The notes under the pieces are model-generated. The model was not told the origin of the DNA. It searched no databases and worked only from the letters and a program-made list of their open reading frames with translations. DNA of 64,000 nucleotides from Streptomyces sp. 11x1. GTDB taxonomy: Bacteria; Actinomycetota; Actinomycetes; Streptomycetales; Streptomycetaceae. Below are positions 16,230 to 24,639 of the stretch, in pieces. Position 1 is the first letter of the stretch; each line of letters starts with the position of its first letter. The position numbers were made by a program, and so were the translations under genes. Location of the stretch: the NCBI RefSeq assembly GCF_032598905.1, contig NZ_CP122458.1, positions 5,233,001-5,297,000 of the forward strand, given 5' to 3'.

Positions 16230-17613
16230 ACCGACGCCGTTCACCGCCGGCATTCGGCCTGCCCCGCCAGTCCCGAAAAGGTCTGGGTGCAACGACGGTC
16301 CCGTGCAAGGCGATCACCCCCAACGATTCAGTGGAGGCAAACGCCACCACTGACCAGCCGAACTTCCGGCTGCGCCGGTGCTTCTTGGCGATGAACCCGC
16401 CGATCCGCATCCGCGCGTACGAGCTGATCTGGTCAAAGCGATGAGCCGAGTTCCCGAACCGGAAATACGCGGCCCACCCGCGCAGGAACGCGTTCGCGTC
16501 CTCCACAATCACTTTGACCGGCCGCAACATCCTGCGCCGCTCCGTGAGTTCACGGATCCGGTCACGAGCATGCTGCACTGCCCTGTCCGAGGGCCAGCGG
16601 GCGAGGAAGGTGATCGGGCGCCGCCCGCCGCGAGGCCGGGACGTGACCCACCGGTGGTGGAAGCCGAGGAAGTCCACTCCCTCGCCTCCGACCTGCAGGT
16701 GCACGATCCTGGTCTTGGCCGCCTTCGGCTCCAGTCCGAGTTCGGCCAGCAGGACCTTCAGCTGCCCAAGGGCGGCTTCGGCCTGCTCGCGGGTAGTGCA
16801 CATCACCACGGCATCGTCGGCATAGCGGACCAGGACCCCGTGAAGACGCGCGTCCCATGCCCGGTCCAGCCGGTGCAGATAGACGTTCGCCATCAACGGT
16901 GAAACCACACCGCCTTGCGGGGTTCCGGTCACCGGCCGACGGACCTGCCCGTCCTCCATCACCCCGGCCCGCAACATCGCGCGCAGGAGTTTGAGGACCG
17001 ACCGGTCGCAGACGCGTTCCTCGACCGCCTGCATCAACTTCTCATGCGGAATCGCCTCGAAGCAGTTGGCGATGTCCGTCTCCACCACCCAACGCCTGCC
17101 CCGCCATGCCTCATCGATCAAGACCTGGAGGGCATCGTGCGCCCCGCGCCTGGGCCGGAACCCGAACGAGCACGGGAGCATGTCGGCCTCGAAGACCGGC
17201 TCGAGCACGATCTTCAGCGCGGCCTGCACGATCCGGTCACGGACGGAAGGAATGGACAGCGGTCTCTGCTCCACGGTTGTGCCGGGTTTCGGGATGAATA
17301 CCCGGCGCGCGGGCATCGGCCGCCAGCGGCCATCCTTGAGTTCCACGGCCAGTTCTTCAAGGAGCCGGTCGATGCCGTACTCCTCGACCTGCGTGAGAGT
17401 GATGGCGTCAATGCCTGGTGCGCCGTTGTTCCGACGCACCGCTGCCCACGCGCGCCGCAGGACGTCCCTGCGGTGGACCTTGTCCCCCAGCGCGTGGAAC
17501 CGTCGTCCGGGATCGGCCTTGGCCGCCCGGTAGAGCGCATGCTGCAAGGCTCGGACCGGATCCAGCTTCAGGGATCCCGACGTGGTGGAACTAGCCGTAA
17601 CGGCACTCACCAA
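16228..17613 (-). CDS. ltrA: Group II intron reverse transcriptase/maturase
   Basis: 461 residues. The RT domain has VFIPKPGTTVEQRPLSIPSVRDRIVQAAL (RT1/2), SFGFRPRRGAHDAL, VVETDIANCFEAIPHEKL, GTPQGGVVSPLMANVYLHRLD and the catalytic VRYADDAVV. The maturase (X) domain follows (FLRGWAAYFRFGNSAHRFDQISSYARMRIGGF). It ends FRDWRGRPNAGGERRR without an obvious HNH endonuclease, so it is probably an En-minus type. It assists splicing and reverse-transcribes the intron at new sites. All RT motifs are intact. Confidence 0.95.
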   Translation of the reverse strand: MVSAVTASSTTSGSLKLDPVRALQHALYRAAKADPGRRFHALGDKVHRRDVLRRAWAAVRRNNGAPGIDAITLTQVEEYGIDRLLEELAVELKDGRWRPMPARRVFIPKPGTTVEQRPLSIPSVRDRIVQAALKIVLEPVFEADMLPCSFGFRPRRGAHDALQVLIDEAWRGRRWVVETDIANCFEAIPHEKLMQAVEERVCDRSVLKLLRAMLRAGVMEDGQVRRPVTGTPQGGVVSPLMANVYLHRLDRAWDARLHGVLVRYADDAVVMCTTREQAEAALGQLKVLLAELGLEPKAAKTRIVHLQVGGEGVDFLGFHHRWVTSRPRGGRRPITFLARWPSDRAVQHARDRIRELTERRRMLRPVKVIVEDANAFLRGWAAYFRFGNSAHRFDQISSYARMRIGGFIAKKHRRSRKFGWSVVAFASTESLGVIALHGTVVAPRPFRDWRGRPNAGGERRR

Positions 17614-18210
17614 GTCCCTCCAGACAGACTGCGCATCGACGAAGCAGCGGCCCTTCCCTGGCCGGGGGTTGTGTTGTCCCCCGGCTCATCGCGGTACTAC
17701 GGCCGCCTCCGACGCCCACCCGGCTCGCGTCCACTTCCCGGGGTGCACCCGGTTATAGGACGCGCAGCTTCCGGCAGCAGCTGTCCGCAGGCCGCCGGGC
17801 CGGGGAGGGCCTCCCCAGTTCCCGCTGTCACCGTCGCAACGTTCCATGCCCCATACGCCGAGGAGTCCCTCACGGCTGCATCTCCAGGATCTTCGCCGCT
17901 TCCATGGCCTTCGCCCTGATTTCGGGGGCTCGGCACTCCCTGTCCCCGCCTCGAGAGACGGGCCTCTAACGACGCCGCAGGCTTCGCTTCATGCTACGGA
18001 CCGCTGCTTTGCTCCCCCTTACAGGGCTTTCGACACTGGGCTTCGACGCCGGGCGTTTCCCCCCGACGCCGCCAGTCTGCTACCGGGCCTCCTGGCAGCT
18101 ACCCGGACCGGACTCACACCGGCAGGCGACAACGAGCTTACGACCGAAGGTCACTTACAACATTGAGCCCTCCAGTCTGCTGGGCGCGCGAAAGATCGAG
18201 GTTAACGAAT

Positions 18211-18396
18211 TCATCTGTCTCGACCGAGATATCGGAGGGCTGCTACCACCAGGCCGCCGACGAGGAGCCCGGCCGCAGACTCCGCTACGAGGACGGGGAT
18301 GGAGTCACCCTGCGACAGGCCAGATATCGCATAGCCGACGCCACCTAGGACAATGCCGAATACGTACTGCCAGCGAGGTGGCATCAAACTGTCCAT
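18211..18396 (-). CDS. Small two-helix membrane protein interrupted from its terminator by the intron
   Basis: 61 residues from ATG 18396 (MDSLMPPRWQYVFGIVLGG); TTG 18408 and ATG 18384 are alternatives, and no strong RBS is visible. Two hydrophobic segments (YVFGIVLGGVGYAISGL and LLVGGLVVAALRYL) are joined by a polar loop (SQGDSIPVLVAES), with a basic end GRDR. Family unknown; the plan is like the 55-residue protein at 7731. The intron begins 21 bp after its stop. Confidence 0.5.
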   Translation of the reverse strand: MDSLMPPRWQYVFGIVLGGVGYAISGLSQGDSIPVLVAESAAGLLVGGLVVAALRYLGRDR

Positions 18397-18532
18397 GCGA
18401 CGTTGCAATGTGCGGAAAAAAAATGGAGCATGTACGCCTCGTCGTTAAGTATTTAGGATCGCCACATCTTAGGCTGTCCAGAAAAGGACGCGCAAGCCCT
18501 ATCCGCCAAACCCGCTTGAATTCGCTGACGCC

Positions 18533-18588
18533 CTGGCTTTTGAGGAGCCGGGATGCGGGATCCCGCATCCCGGCTCCTCAAAAGCCAG
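18533..18588. repeat. 56-bp perfect palindrome with no loop
   Basis: Two 28-bp arms starting CTGGCTTTTGAGGAGCCGG and meeting at GGGATCCC are exact complements. The palindrome sits just before the broken DUF1906 gene. It could be a bidirectional terminator (arm ends AAAAGCC/GGCTTTT give short U/A runs) or a rearrangement junction. Confidence 0.95.
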
Positions 18589-18601
18589 CCAGTCGCCGAC
18601 A

Positions 18602-19141
18602 ATGGAATCATCGGGCAAAAAGGCGGACCGCCCCGTCGGCGCCCAGCCGCCCTGCCAGACCAGCAGAAACCCAGAAAGGTTCACCGCCGCCACGGCAGCC
18701 AGCCTCGGGGTGAGCAACGCCGAGGACGCTGTCGCCAAGGCGTCCGCGCTCGGCATGAAGCCCGGCAGTCCCATCTACCTCAACATGGAGTCGTACGACA
18801 TCACGAACAAGGCGTGCAACGACGCCACCCTGACGTACGTGCGCTCCTTCACCAAAACCCTGCGAGCCAAGACATACCGTGCCGGGTACTACGGCTTCAG
18901 CAGCTCTAGCGCCAAGGCCATCCCCACAGCCACCGACCGGACCGACCTCCCGGGCAACCTCTGGTACGCGCTGTGGAACAACAAGAACACCACCACCGCC
19001 GACTGGCCCTGGGATCCCAAGCTGTACACCAACCACAGCCGCGCCCACCAGTACATGGTCAACAGCAAGGAGACCCGCGGCGGCCACACCATCACCGTCG
19101 ACCGCAACGCCTGGGACGCCCCCGTGGCCATCATCGGGTAG
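18602..19141 (+). pseudogene. 5'-truncated DUF1906 (glycoside hydrolase-like) gene
   Basis: The reading frame holds the C-terminal two thirds of a DUF1906/Rv2525c-like TIM-barrel domain: VGAQPPC, GVSNAEDAVAKASALGM, GSPIYLNMESYD, YRAGYYGFSSS, LWYALWNNKNTT and HQYMVN. The N-terminal part with signal peptide and first barrel strands is absent. Sequence before VGAQ is not related and follows directly on the palindrome. These domains are secreted and thought to act on cell-wall or other polysaccharides. Without a secretion signal it is presumably non-functional. Confidence 0.75.
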
Positions 19142-19553
19142 AGGCCGTATCTCCTGCGAACGGACCTCGTAGCTGGCCGGCATAACCACATGAGGACGTA
19201 GGGCGCCGCAACGCGTACGCCTGGCGCGCGGGCTCTGTACGTCAGGCGTACGGGTACGCGGCCGGGCGGCGTGGGCTACTTCGGTGGAGTCTGCCTTTCG
19301 GTTAAGACGCCGGTCATCTGGGGCGCCGTGGTCAACGTGAGGCCGATGGGCTACCAGGCGGTCTGAGCTCGCGCAGCGGCGACGGCGGGCTGCCGCCCTC
19401 GTCGATCTCAAGCGCCTCCTACGGCCTGATGGTCCGCTACGCCCGCAGGTGTCGACAGAGCCTGTAATTCCCCACCTCAGGTGGGTTCGGCGTCAGTCAA
19501 TTCCCCATCCTCGCGGCCATGTTTCCCCACGGGGACGGCGGTCGCGAACGGCA
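19142..19553. other. Region without supported gene
   Basis: No frame has a credible start and protein-like composition. A short plus-strand stretch near 19275-19367 (GYFGGVCLSVKTPVIWGAVVN, then stop) could be the end of a lost gene. GTACG/CGTAC repeats occur at 19215-19260. Confidence 0.3.
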
Positions 19554-19760
19554 CTAAGGAATGGCGGCTGCCGGCTTGGGGGTGGCAGCCAGTCGCAAGC
19601 CGACTTCTACGAGGGTCCAGCCGAGACGGGTGCGGAGGTTCCGGGGGCGCCGGGCCGCTGCGGCGAGACGGTACGCGTCGGCTTCGGCGCGGAGTTCGGC
19701 GGCGCGGACGTGGTGCAGGGCAAGGTGGATCTCGGGACGCATCGGGCTGTGGCCTTTCAC
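19554..19760 (-). CDS. Small conserved-looking helical protein coupled to ArsR regulator
   Basis: 68 residues from GTG 19760, which overlaps the regulator's stop as GTGA; ATG 19742 is an alternative. The sequence RAAELRAEADAYRLAAAAR is strongly helical and amphipathic, followed by RTRLGWTLVEVGLRLAA. I recognise no named domain. The stop/start overlap implies translational coupling to the ArsR gene, so it may serve as its partner or be co-regulated. Confidence 0.6.
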   Translation of the reverse strand: MKGHSPMRPEIHLALHHVRAAELRAEADAYRLAAAARRPRNLRTRLGWTLVEVGLRLAATPKPAAAIP

Positions 19761-20341
19761 TCCGTGGTGAGGGGGAACGCGTGCGTGTGGATGCGTACCT
19801 GGGCGGTGTTGGCGTCGTCCTCGCCGGAGGCCCGGTCACGGTAGGCGTCGACGAGCGCGTGCATCTTCTCGACGAGTTCCTGGGTCAGTTCGGGCGTCAG
19901 CCGCAGTGTCGCGCTGCTCATGTCCCAGGTGCGGTTCCATTCCTCCGGCCATGTCTGGCGGTTGCCGAGCCAGGTCGACAGGTCCCGGGTCTGGGTGGTG
20001 GCGACCTCGTGGAGATACATGTCGGCGGCCCCGCGCACGTCCGGGCTGGTGTCCGTGAGCAGTGCGTCGTCGAAGCGCAGGCCCTTGTGGACCGCCTTCC
20101 ACCACCGCTCCCGGCCCTTGCCGTGCTCGGGGGCGTCTTCGATGAAGCCGTGAACGGCGAGCTGCCGCAGGTGGTAGCTGGTTGCACCGCTTGACTCGCC
20201 CAGCTTTTCGGCGAGTTGGGACGCGGTGGCGGGGCCGCCGAAGCGCAGGGCGTCCAGCAGTTGCATGCGCAGTGGGTGTGCGAGCCCGCGCAGGGATCGG
20301 GCATCGAGATTGCGGACGTGCGAGTCCTGGGGCTCGTTCAT
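19757..20341 (-). CDS. ArsR/HTH_20-type transcriptional regulator
   Basis: 194 residues from ATG 20341 (MNEPQDSHVRNLDARSLRGLAHPLRMQLLDAL), chosen for the AGG just upstream. Residues about 15-85 are a winged helix of the ArsR/HTH_20 type (ATASQLAEKLGESSGATSYHLRQLAVHGFIED and the wing GKGRERWWKAVHKG). The C-terminal half is helical and may bind a ligand or dimerise; no metal-binding cysteines are evident. A perfect dyad just upstream of the start is the likely autoregulatory operator. Confidence 0.85.
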   Translation of the reverse strand: MNEPQDSHVRNLDARSLRGLAHPLRMQLLDALRFGGPATASQLAEKLGESSGATSYHLRQLAVHGFIEDAPEHGKGRERWWKAVHKGLRFDDALLTDTSPDVRGAADMYLHEVATTQTRDLSTWLGNRQTWPEEWNRTWDMSSATLRLTPELTQELVEKMHALVDAYRDRASGEDDANTAQVRIHTHAFPLTTE

Positions 20342-20356
20342 GCCTACAAAGATAGC

Positions 20357-20392
20357 GATGCAAAGGAATACTTGCAATGGAAGCTTTGCATC
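20357..20392. promoter_or_regulatory. Dyad operator GATGCAAAG-N18-CTTTGCATC before the ArsR gene
   Basis: Exact 9-bp arms at 20357-20365 and 20384-20392, with TTGCAA in the centre, lie 16-51 bp upstream of the regulator's start in an AT-rich patch. The position overlaps the expected core promoter, which suits autorepression. Confidence 0.6.
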
Positions 20393-20622
20393 GGATTCTT
20401 TGGAATGGCGCCGCCCTGCAGGGCGGCGTCGCAGTCACCAGATTTTCAGCATATGGGGCGGTTTGGTAGATATGCGATCTCTATTCTGAATCCTCCTGAT
20501 TGGCCATGGGTACGGCGGAGTTCGGGATCGAGGGACCTGGTCATCGCGGAGCTGCGGATGACCCTCGCCCAGTGGGTCCCGAACGCCGATGGGCAGCCCG
20601 GATGGCAAGGAGAACGTTCGTC

Positions 20623-20830
20623 GTGGTCGACATCACCGAGATCTACGTCCACTGGTACGCGGGCCGCTCGAAGGGCGCGCTGGCCGCGTCGCTGGGGGTG
20701 GACCGCAAGACGGTCAGGAAGTACCTGTCGCCGGCGGAGGCGTCCGGGATCACCCCGGGCGGCCCGCCCATGAGCGAGGCCGACTGGGCCGGGCTGATCG
20801 AGGCACGGTCGCCCCGTCCGTCCCGGAAAC
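20623..20830 (+). pseudogene. N-terminal fragment of an IS21-family IstA transposase
   Basis: From GTG 20623 (preceded by AAGGAG) the frame reads VVDITEIYVHWYAGRSKGALAASLGVDRKTVRKYLSPAEASGITPGG. This is the HTH start of IstA proteins of actinomycete IS21 elements. Similarity stops at about LIEARSP (20805) and no catalytic domain or istB follows. Confidence 0.75.
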
Positions 20831-20870
20831 GCGTATCACCGCTGTCCAGGAAATCGCCGAGCCGGGTGGC

Positions 20871-21182
20871 TCAGTCGCGCCGGCGGTCGCGGAGGGGAGC
20901 CGTGCGCTCGTACGCGATGCCGAGCGCGACAGCCAGGAGTGTCAGGAGCAGCGCGATGCGCGAGCAGGCGGTGACCACGCTCTTGGACGCACTGGCGAGG
21001 CGAGGCGCGACCTCGGTGAAGGCAGCCGCATACGCCACAACCGCCACCGAAGCGAGAAGGCGTGGTGAGTCCGTGTCACGGTGCGGCAATGGCGGCTCCC
21101 AGCCGAGGAGGGTCGCCAGAATGAGCGGAAGGACGAGCACCGTGCCGATGCCGAGAACGACACAGCTTGCGGTGGTGTTCAT
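20871..21182 (-). CDS. Small integral membrane protein, unknown
   Basis: 103 residues from ATG 21182 (MNTTASCVVLGIGTVLVLPLILATLLG). Three hydrophobic segments: residues about 6-27, 43-58 (LLASVAVVAYAAAFTEV) and 70-90 (ACSRIALLLTLLAVALGIAYE). The C-terminus is charged (RTAPLRDRRRD). No family recognised. It is a lone gene between an IS21 remnant and the PGRP gene. Confidence 0.55.
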   Translation of the reverse strand: MNTTASCVVLGIGTVLVLPLILATLLGWEPPLPHRDTDSPRLLASVAVVAYAAAFTEVAPRLASASKSVVTACSRIALLLTLLAVALGIAYERTAPLRDRRRD

Positions 21183-21456
21183 ACGAGCGCTCCAGGGCAG
21201 GGCGGCGGCTTGCGCCGACCAGGCTTCCCGGCTCACCTGCGGTGGATCTTAGCCACCACGCGTGCTGCTCGTGGTGAAAACGTGTTTTTCTGGTGCAGGT
21301 CGGACTCATGTGCAGTGAGGCGATGTGTCACGTTCCGTGAAGCGGTGACAAGGAAAACTGCTCCGTGTCGACGAGACAGCGAGGAGGAAGGCGCGTCTTG
21401 GGGCTGCGGTCAGAGGGGCCTTCCGCCCCGCTGTGCGCATGGGTGTCGTGGGCATC

Positions 21457-22641
21457 TCAGCCACCGGCCAGTATCCGGATCGTGGGCAGCTGGGCGTACA
21501 GCTGGTGCCCGGGGCACTGGGTGTTGTAGCCGTCACGGTGACCGTGGATGGCCGGGAAACTCAGCCGGGCGCCCTTGGCCCAGGTCGTGCCGAAGTAGTT
21601 GCGGCCGGCGTCGCCCGCGGTGAGGGTGGCGGTGCCGGCCGGGTTGACGCCGTACTGGCCGAGCTTCCAGGCGGCGACCCTGGCCACGGCGGCCAGGACG
21701 GCCTGGCTGGGCGTGACGTCGGTGTACGTGCCGAGGACGGAGACGCCGGTGGTCTCCGTGTTGAAGCCGTAGGCGTGGGCGCCCATCACCGGACGGTCCA
21801 CGCCGCCCTTGCGGCCCTCGTAAAGGGTCCCGCATCTGTCGACGAGGAAGTTGTAGCCGATGTCCTTCCAGCCCAACTGCATGACGTGGTAGGCGTAGAT
21901 GCCTCGGATGACGGCCGGGGCCTCGGCGCAGGTGTAGTCGTTGCTGCCGGCGGTGTGGTGCACCACCACCGCCTTGATCTTTCCGTCCGGCAGATATCCC
22001 GGCGGCTCGGGGCTGATCGACTCGTCCGCACCCCATCCGGCGCGCGAGGTGATGGGCGGACGGGGTGCGAGTTCGGCATTCGGTGCTCCGTGGGCAGCCG
22101 TGGGGGCCGGCTGCGCGGTGGCTGGTGCGTCGGGACCGGGATCGACCAGGTCCAGCCTCAGCCCGGCGGGCAGGACCGAGGCGCCTTCCGCGGCGATGCG
22201 AACCTCGGCGCCGTCAGAGGGCCCCGTCCAGACGGGATCGGTGCCGCCCCGCAGGGCTGTGTCCTCGCCCTGGCTGTCGTCGCCGTCCAGGTGCCGCCAG
22301 CCGGACCACCGGCCCGTCCCGGCGGACCGGGTGCGCACCGCCACGCTGCCCGCGAGGTGGGCAGACGGATCGTCCCAGGTGACGCCCAGCACGCTGAACA
22401 GGCGTGTGTCTCGTACCACCAGTACGGCGCCGCGCCGGTCCGCCGTGGCGGGCACCGCGCGGACCTCACTCCGCGTCCCGGTGGTGGGGCCGGGATCCGC
22501 CGGCCTGCCGTGGCTGCGGGCCGCCGGCGCGCACAAGCCCTGGACGGTCAGTGCCCCCGCCACCACCAGCGCAGCGATGTGTCCTGTACCCCACACGCGT
22601 GAACTCCCCTGTCTGAACGCTGCTGTCGGTCCCTGACTCAC
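21457..22641 (-). CDS. Secreted peptidoglycan-recognition/N-acetylmuramoyl-L-alanine amidase
   Basis: 394 residues with an N-terminal export signal (IAALVVAGALTVQGLCAPAA). Residues about 195-375 form a PGRP/amidase_2 domain: PPITSRAGWGADES, IKAVVVHHTAGSNDYTC, IYAYHVMQLGWKDIGYNFLVDRCGTLYEGRKGG, MGAHAYGFNTETTGVSVLGTY and FPAIHGHRDGYNTQCPG. The zinc ligands of the amidase family (H in VVHHT, H in IHGHRD and C in TQCPG) are present, so it should be catalytic, cutting the lactyl-L-Ala bond of peptidoglycan. The N-terminal 190 residues are a beta-rich region common in Streptomyces PGRPs. It is transcribed alone. Confidence 0.92.
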   Translation of the reverse strand: MSQGPTAAFRQGSSRVWGTGHIAALVVAGALTVQGLCAPAARSHGRPADPGPTTGTRSEVRAVPATADRRGAVLVVRDTRLFSVLGVTWDDPSAHLAGSVAVRTRSAGTGRWSGWRHLDGDDSQGEDTALRGGTDPVWTGPSDGAEVRIAAEGASVLPAGLRLDLVDPGPDAPATAQPAPTAAHGAPNAELAPRPPITSRAGWGADESISPEPPGYLPDGKIKAVVVHHTAGSNDYTCAEAPAVIRGIYAYHVMQLGWKDIGYNFLVDRCGTLYEGRKGGVDRPVMGAHAYGFNTETTGVSVLGTYTDVTPSQAVLAAVARVAAWKLGQYGVNPAGTATLTAGDAGRNYFGTTWAKGARLSFPAIHGHRDGYNTQCPGHQLYAQLPTIRILAGG

Positions 22642-23018
22642 GGTTCCGGCCCTCGTTATGAGCTGGTGCGGCTTCGGGCGGTGAGTGTGTCAGCCGCCTG
22701 GCGATCATCGGATCATCGACACGGAAGCCCGGTCCGGAACCAGGGCGCGTACCCCCGGACGGGTGAAGGGCGGTTGGGCCAGGTGGCGGCTCCGGGCCAG
22801 TCCTGCCACGGCCGATCCAGTTGCCGTGCGGGTGCGGGTGCGGGCCAGCTGTCCGTCGCCAGCGGGCTGTAGCAGCACAAGCAGGTCTGCCAGGATGCTG
22901 CCATGCGGCCGTACGGGACAGCAGCACGCGTCCAACGAGGCCATGGCCGGCTGCGGAACCCACCCCTCCGCCGGAGCCGTGCCCCGGCGGCACTCTGCGC
23001 GACCGCGGCCGGAGCACG
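22642..23018. other. Intergenic region between divergent genes
   Basis: No gene is supported. It should carry the promoters of the PGRP gene (leftward) and the acetyltransferase-like gene (rightward); the latter's RBS (GGAG, 23011-23014) is visible. Confidence 0.4.
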
Positions 23019-23441
23019 ATGACCCCGGCCGGGGGCGTGGGCGGCCGGGGCTGCTGGACCTGGCGGCTGGACAGGGTTCACCGGCAGCAGCGGAATCGCC
23101 CGATGGAGATCGTCCTGCGCGACGGTCGGGAGCGGGTGGTCGCGCGGCTGCGTTTCCGGGTGTGTCCGGCATGCCGTACGGGGCGGATCCACGACGTCTG
23201 GGTCGACGAAGCGTGGCAGCGGCAGGGACTGGGCCGCGAGGCCCTCCACTCACTGCTCACTCTGCATCCCGGACACCGCTGGAGCACCACCCTGAAGACC
23301 CGGCAGGGGCGCTCCTTCTTCAGAACGATGACCCAGGAGACGTCCACCGGCTTCCCGGCCACAGCCCCGTTGTGCCCTCACCTCAGGGGACGGTTCGGGC
23401 AGTTCGTGCACCGCATGACCGGTCGGTCCCCGGCGCCGTGA
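23019..23441 (+). CDS. GNAT-like acetyltransferase domain protein
   Basis: 140 residues from ATG 23019 behind GGAG. The core reads MEIVLRDGRERVVARLRFRVC, then GRIHDVWVDEAWQRQGLGREALHSLLTLHPGHRW. VWVDEAWQRQGLGREAL fits the acetyl-CoA-binding motif A (Q/RxxGxG/A) of GNAT proteins. A CPAC pair lies just before it, and the end is basic. The domain is short for a GNAT, so it could be a degenerate member. Substrate unknown. Confidence 0.6.
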   Translation: MTPAGGVGGRGCWTWRLDRVHRQQRNRPMEIVLRDGRERVVARLRFRVCPACRTGRIHDVWVDEAWQRQGLGREALHSLLTLHPGHRWSTTLKTRQGRSFFRTMTQETSTGFPATAPLCPHLRGRFGQFVHRMTGRSPAP

Positions 23442-23592
23442 ACGGAGCCGGAGATGCGGCGGCCCGACTCGGCCGTGAGCACGGGCCCGGCCGTCTGCGA
23501 CTATGGATCTCGCTCCGCGGGGAGTGTGTGACAGCGTCGAACTGTGCTGTCCTGGGGCCGCGGGGCGTGACCGCTTGGCGCTGGAGGGGGAT

Positions 23593-24639
23593 GTGTCCGA
23601 GGAGAACGACCGGCTCGCCGTGCTGTCCGCCCTGCCGTTCGCCATGATGGCCGCGGTGACGGTTGTCGACGTCGCCACCGGACCGGCGGTAGGACTGCTG
23701 CCGTTGGTGTCACTCGGACCGGCCTTCGCCCCGCTGGTCGGCGGCTGGCGGCGCACCCTGGGCGTCGGTGTGATCGCGTTGCTGCTCACCGTCGGGCTGA
23801 GTGTGTACAACGACCTGTTCGACGCCGCGCGCGGCTACGTGAGCACGGCCTCGGTCATCGGCGTCACCGCGGCCGGACTCGTCGCCGTGTCCATGCGCCA
23901 GAAGCGGGAGGCGGAGCTGGCCAGCGTCCGCTCGATCGCCGAGGCCGCCCAACGGGTGCTGCTCAAGCCGGTGCCGCGCCTGGCCGGGCAGCTGCGCGCG
24001 GCCGTCTCCTACATGTCCGCCGTCGCCGAGGCCCGCATCGGCGGCGACCTGTACGAAGTGGTCGCCGCACCGCAGGGCGTGCGGGTGATCGTGGGCGACG
24101 TACAGGGCAAGGGACTGGACGCCGTGGAGACCGCGGCCATCGTCCTGGGCGCCTTCCGCGAGGCGGCCCTGGACGAAGCCGATCTCACCCAGGTCGGGTG
24201 CAGACTGGCGCGGTCCGTTGACCGGCAGCTGGAAGGGGAGAAGTTCGTCACCGCCATCCTCGCCGAAGTGCGCGACCGCGAGGTCACCTTCCTCAACTAC
24301 GGCCACCCCGCACCCCTGCTGATCCGCGCCGACGGCTCCGCGACGCTCCCCGAACCGGCCGTCTATGCGCTCCCCCTCGGCCTGAGCGCCCACGGCCCGT
24401 CGGAAGCGGAGCCGTTCCAGGCCGACTTCCACCCGGGAGACCAGCTGCTGCTGTACACCGACGGGGTTACCGAAGCCCGAGACGGCGAAGGTCAGTTCTA
24501 CCCGCTCGCCGACCGCGCTCCCCTGCTCAAGGAACGCGATCCGGAAGCGGCTCTGGAGACCCTGCGCCAGGACCTGCTCCAGCACGTCGGCGGCCCGCTG
24601 CAGGACGACGCCGCCATGCTGCTGCTCCGCTACCGGTGA
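23593..24639 (+). CDS. Membrane PP2C-family SpoIIE-type phosphatase
   Basis: The start is taken at GTG 23593 (VSEENDRLAVLSALPFAMM) because GGAGGGGG precedes it; an in-frame ATG at 23503 would add 30 residues of unlikely sequence. The product has four hydrophobic segments in residues 1-110, a short coiled linker (RQKREAELASVRSIAEAAQRVLL) and a SpoIIE/PP2C domain. Metal-binding motifs are GGDLYEVV, VGDVQGKGLDA and YTDGVTEARDGEGQFYPL, with DDAAMLLLRYR at the end. Such proteins dephosphorylate anti-sigma-factor antagonists, so a role in sigma-factor control is inferred. Confidence 0.88.
   Translation: MSEENDRLAVLSALPFAMMAAVTVVDVATGPAVGLLPLVSLGPAFAPLVGGWRRTLGVGVIALLLTVGLSVYNDLFDAARGYVSTASVIGVTAAGLVAVSMRQKREAELASVRSIAEAAQRVLLKPVPRLAGQLRAAVSYMSAVAEARIGGDLYEVVAAPQGVRVIVGDVQGKGLDAVETAAIVLGAFREAALDEADLTQVGCRLARSVDRQLEGEKFVTAILAEVRDREVTFLNYGHPAPLLIRADGSATLPEPAVYALPLGLSAHGPSEAEPFQADFHPGDQLLLYTDGVTEARDGEGQFYPLADRAPLLKERDPEAALETLRQDLLQHVGGPLQDDAAMLLLRYR

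Larger units (their letters stand above)
16134..18189 (-). mobile_element. Group II intron with maturase gene
   Basis: The element contains an intron-encoded reverse transcriptase (16228-17613), a recognisable domain V (16197-16229) and a domain VI with a bulged A near the 3' end (...CCAGCCCCCGACCCTAC). The 3' end is placed at the AC of CCCTAC (16134). The 5' end is placed near 18189 at GCGCGCCCAGC, close to the GUGYG consensus but not matching its second base, so it is uncertain by some bases. The 5' region of about 575 nt would hold domains I-III. The total of about 2.06 kb is usual. Confidence 0.8.

Noticed and set aside
16915..17919. Plus-strand frame opposite the group II maturase
   Set aside because: It is antisense to an intact reverse transcriptase with all motifs and has Arg/His/Pro-rich shadow composition.
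21457..22602. Plus-strand frame opposite the PGRP amidase
   Set aside because: The minus-strand frame has the full amidase domain and signal peptide; the plus frame has none.
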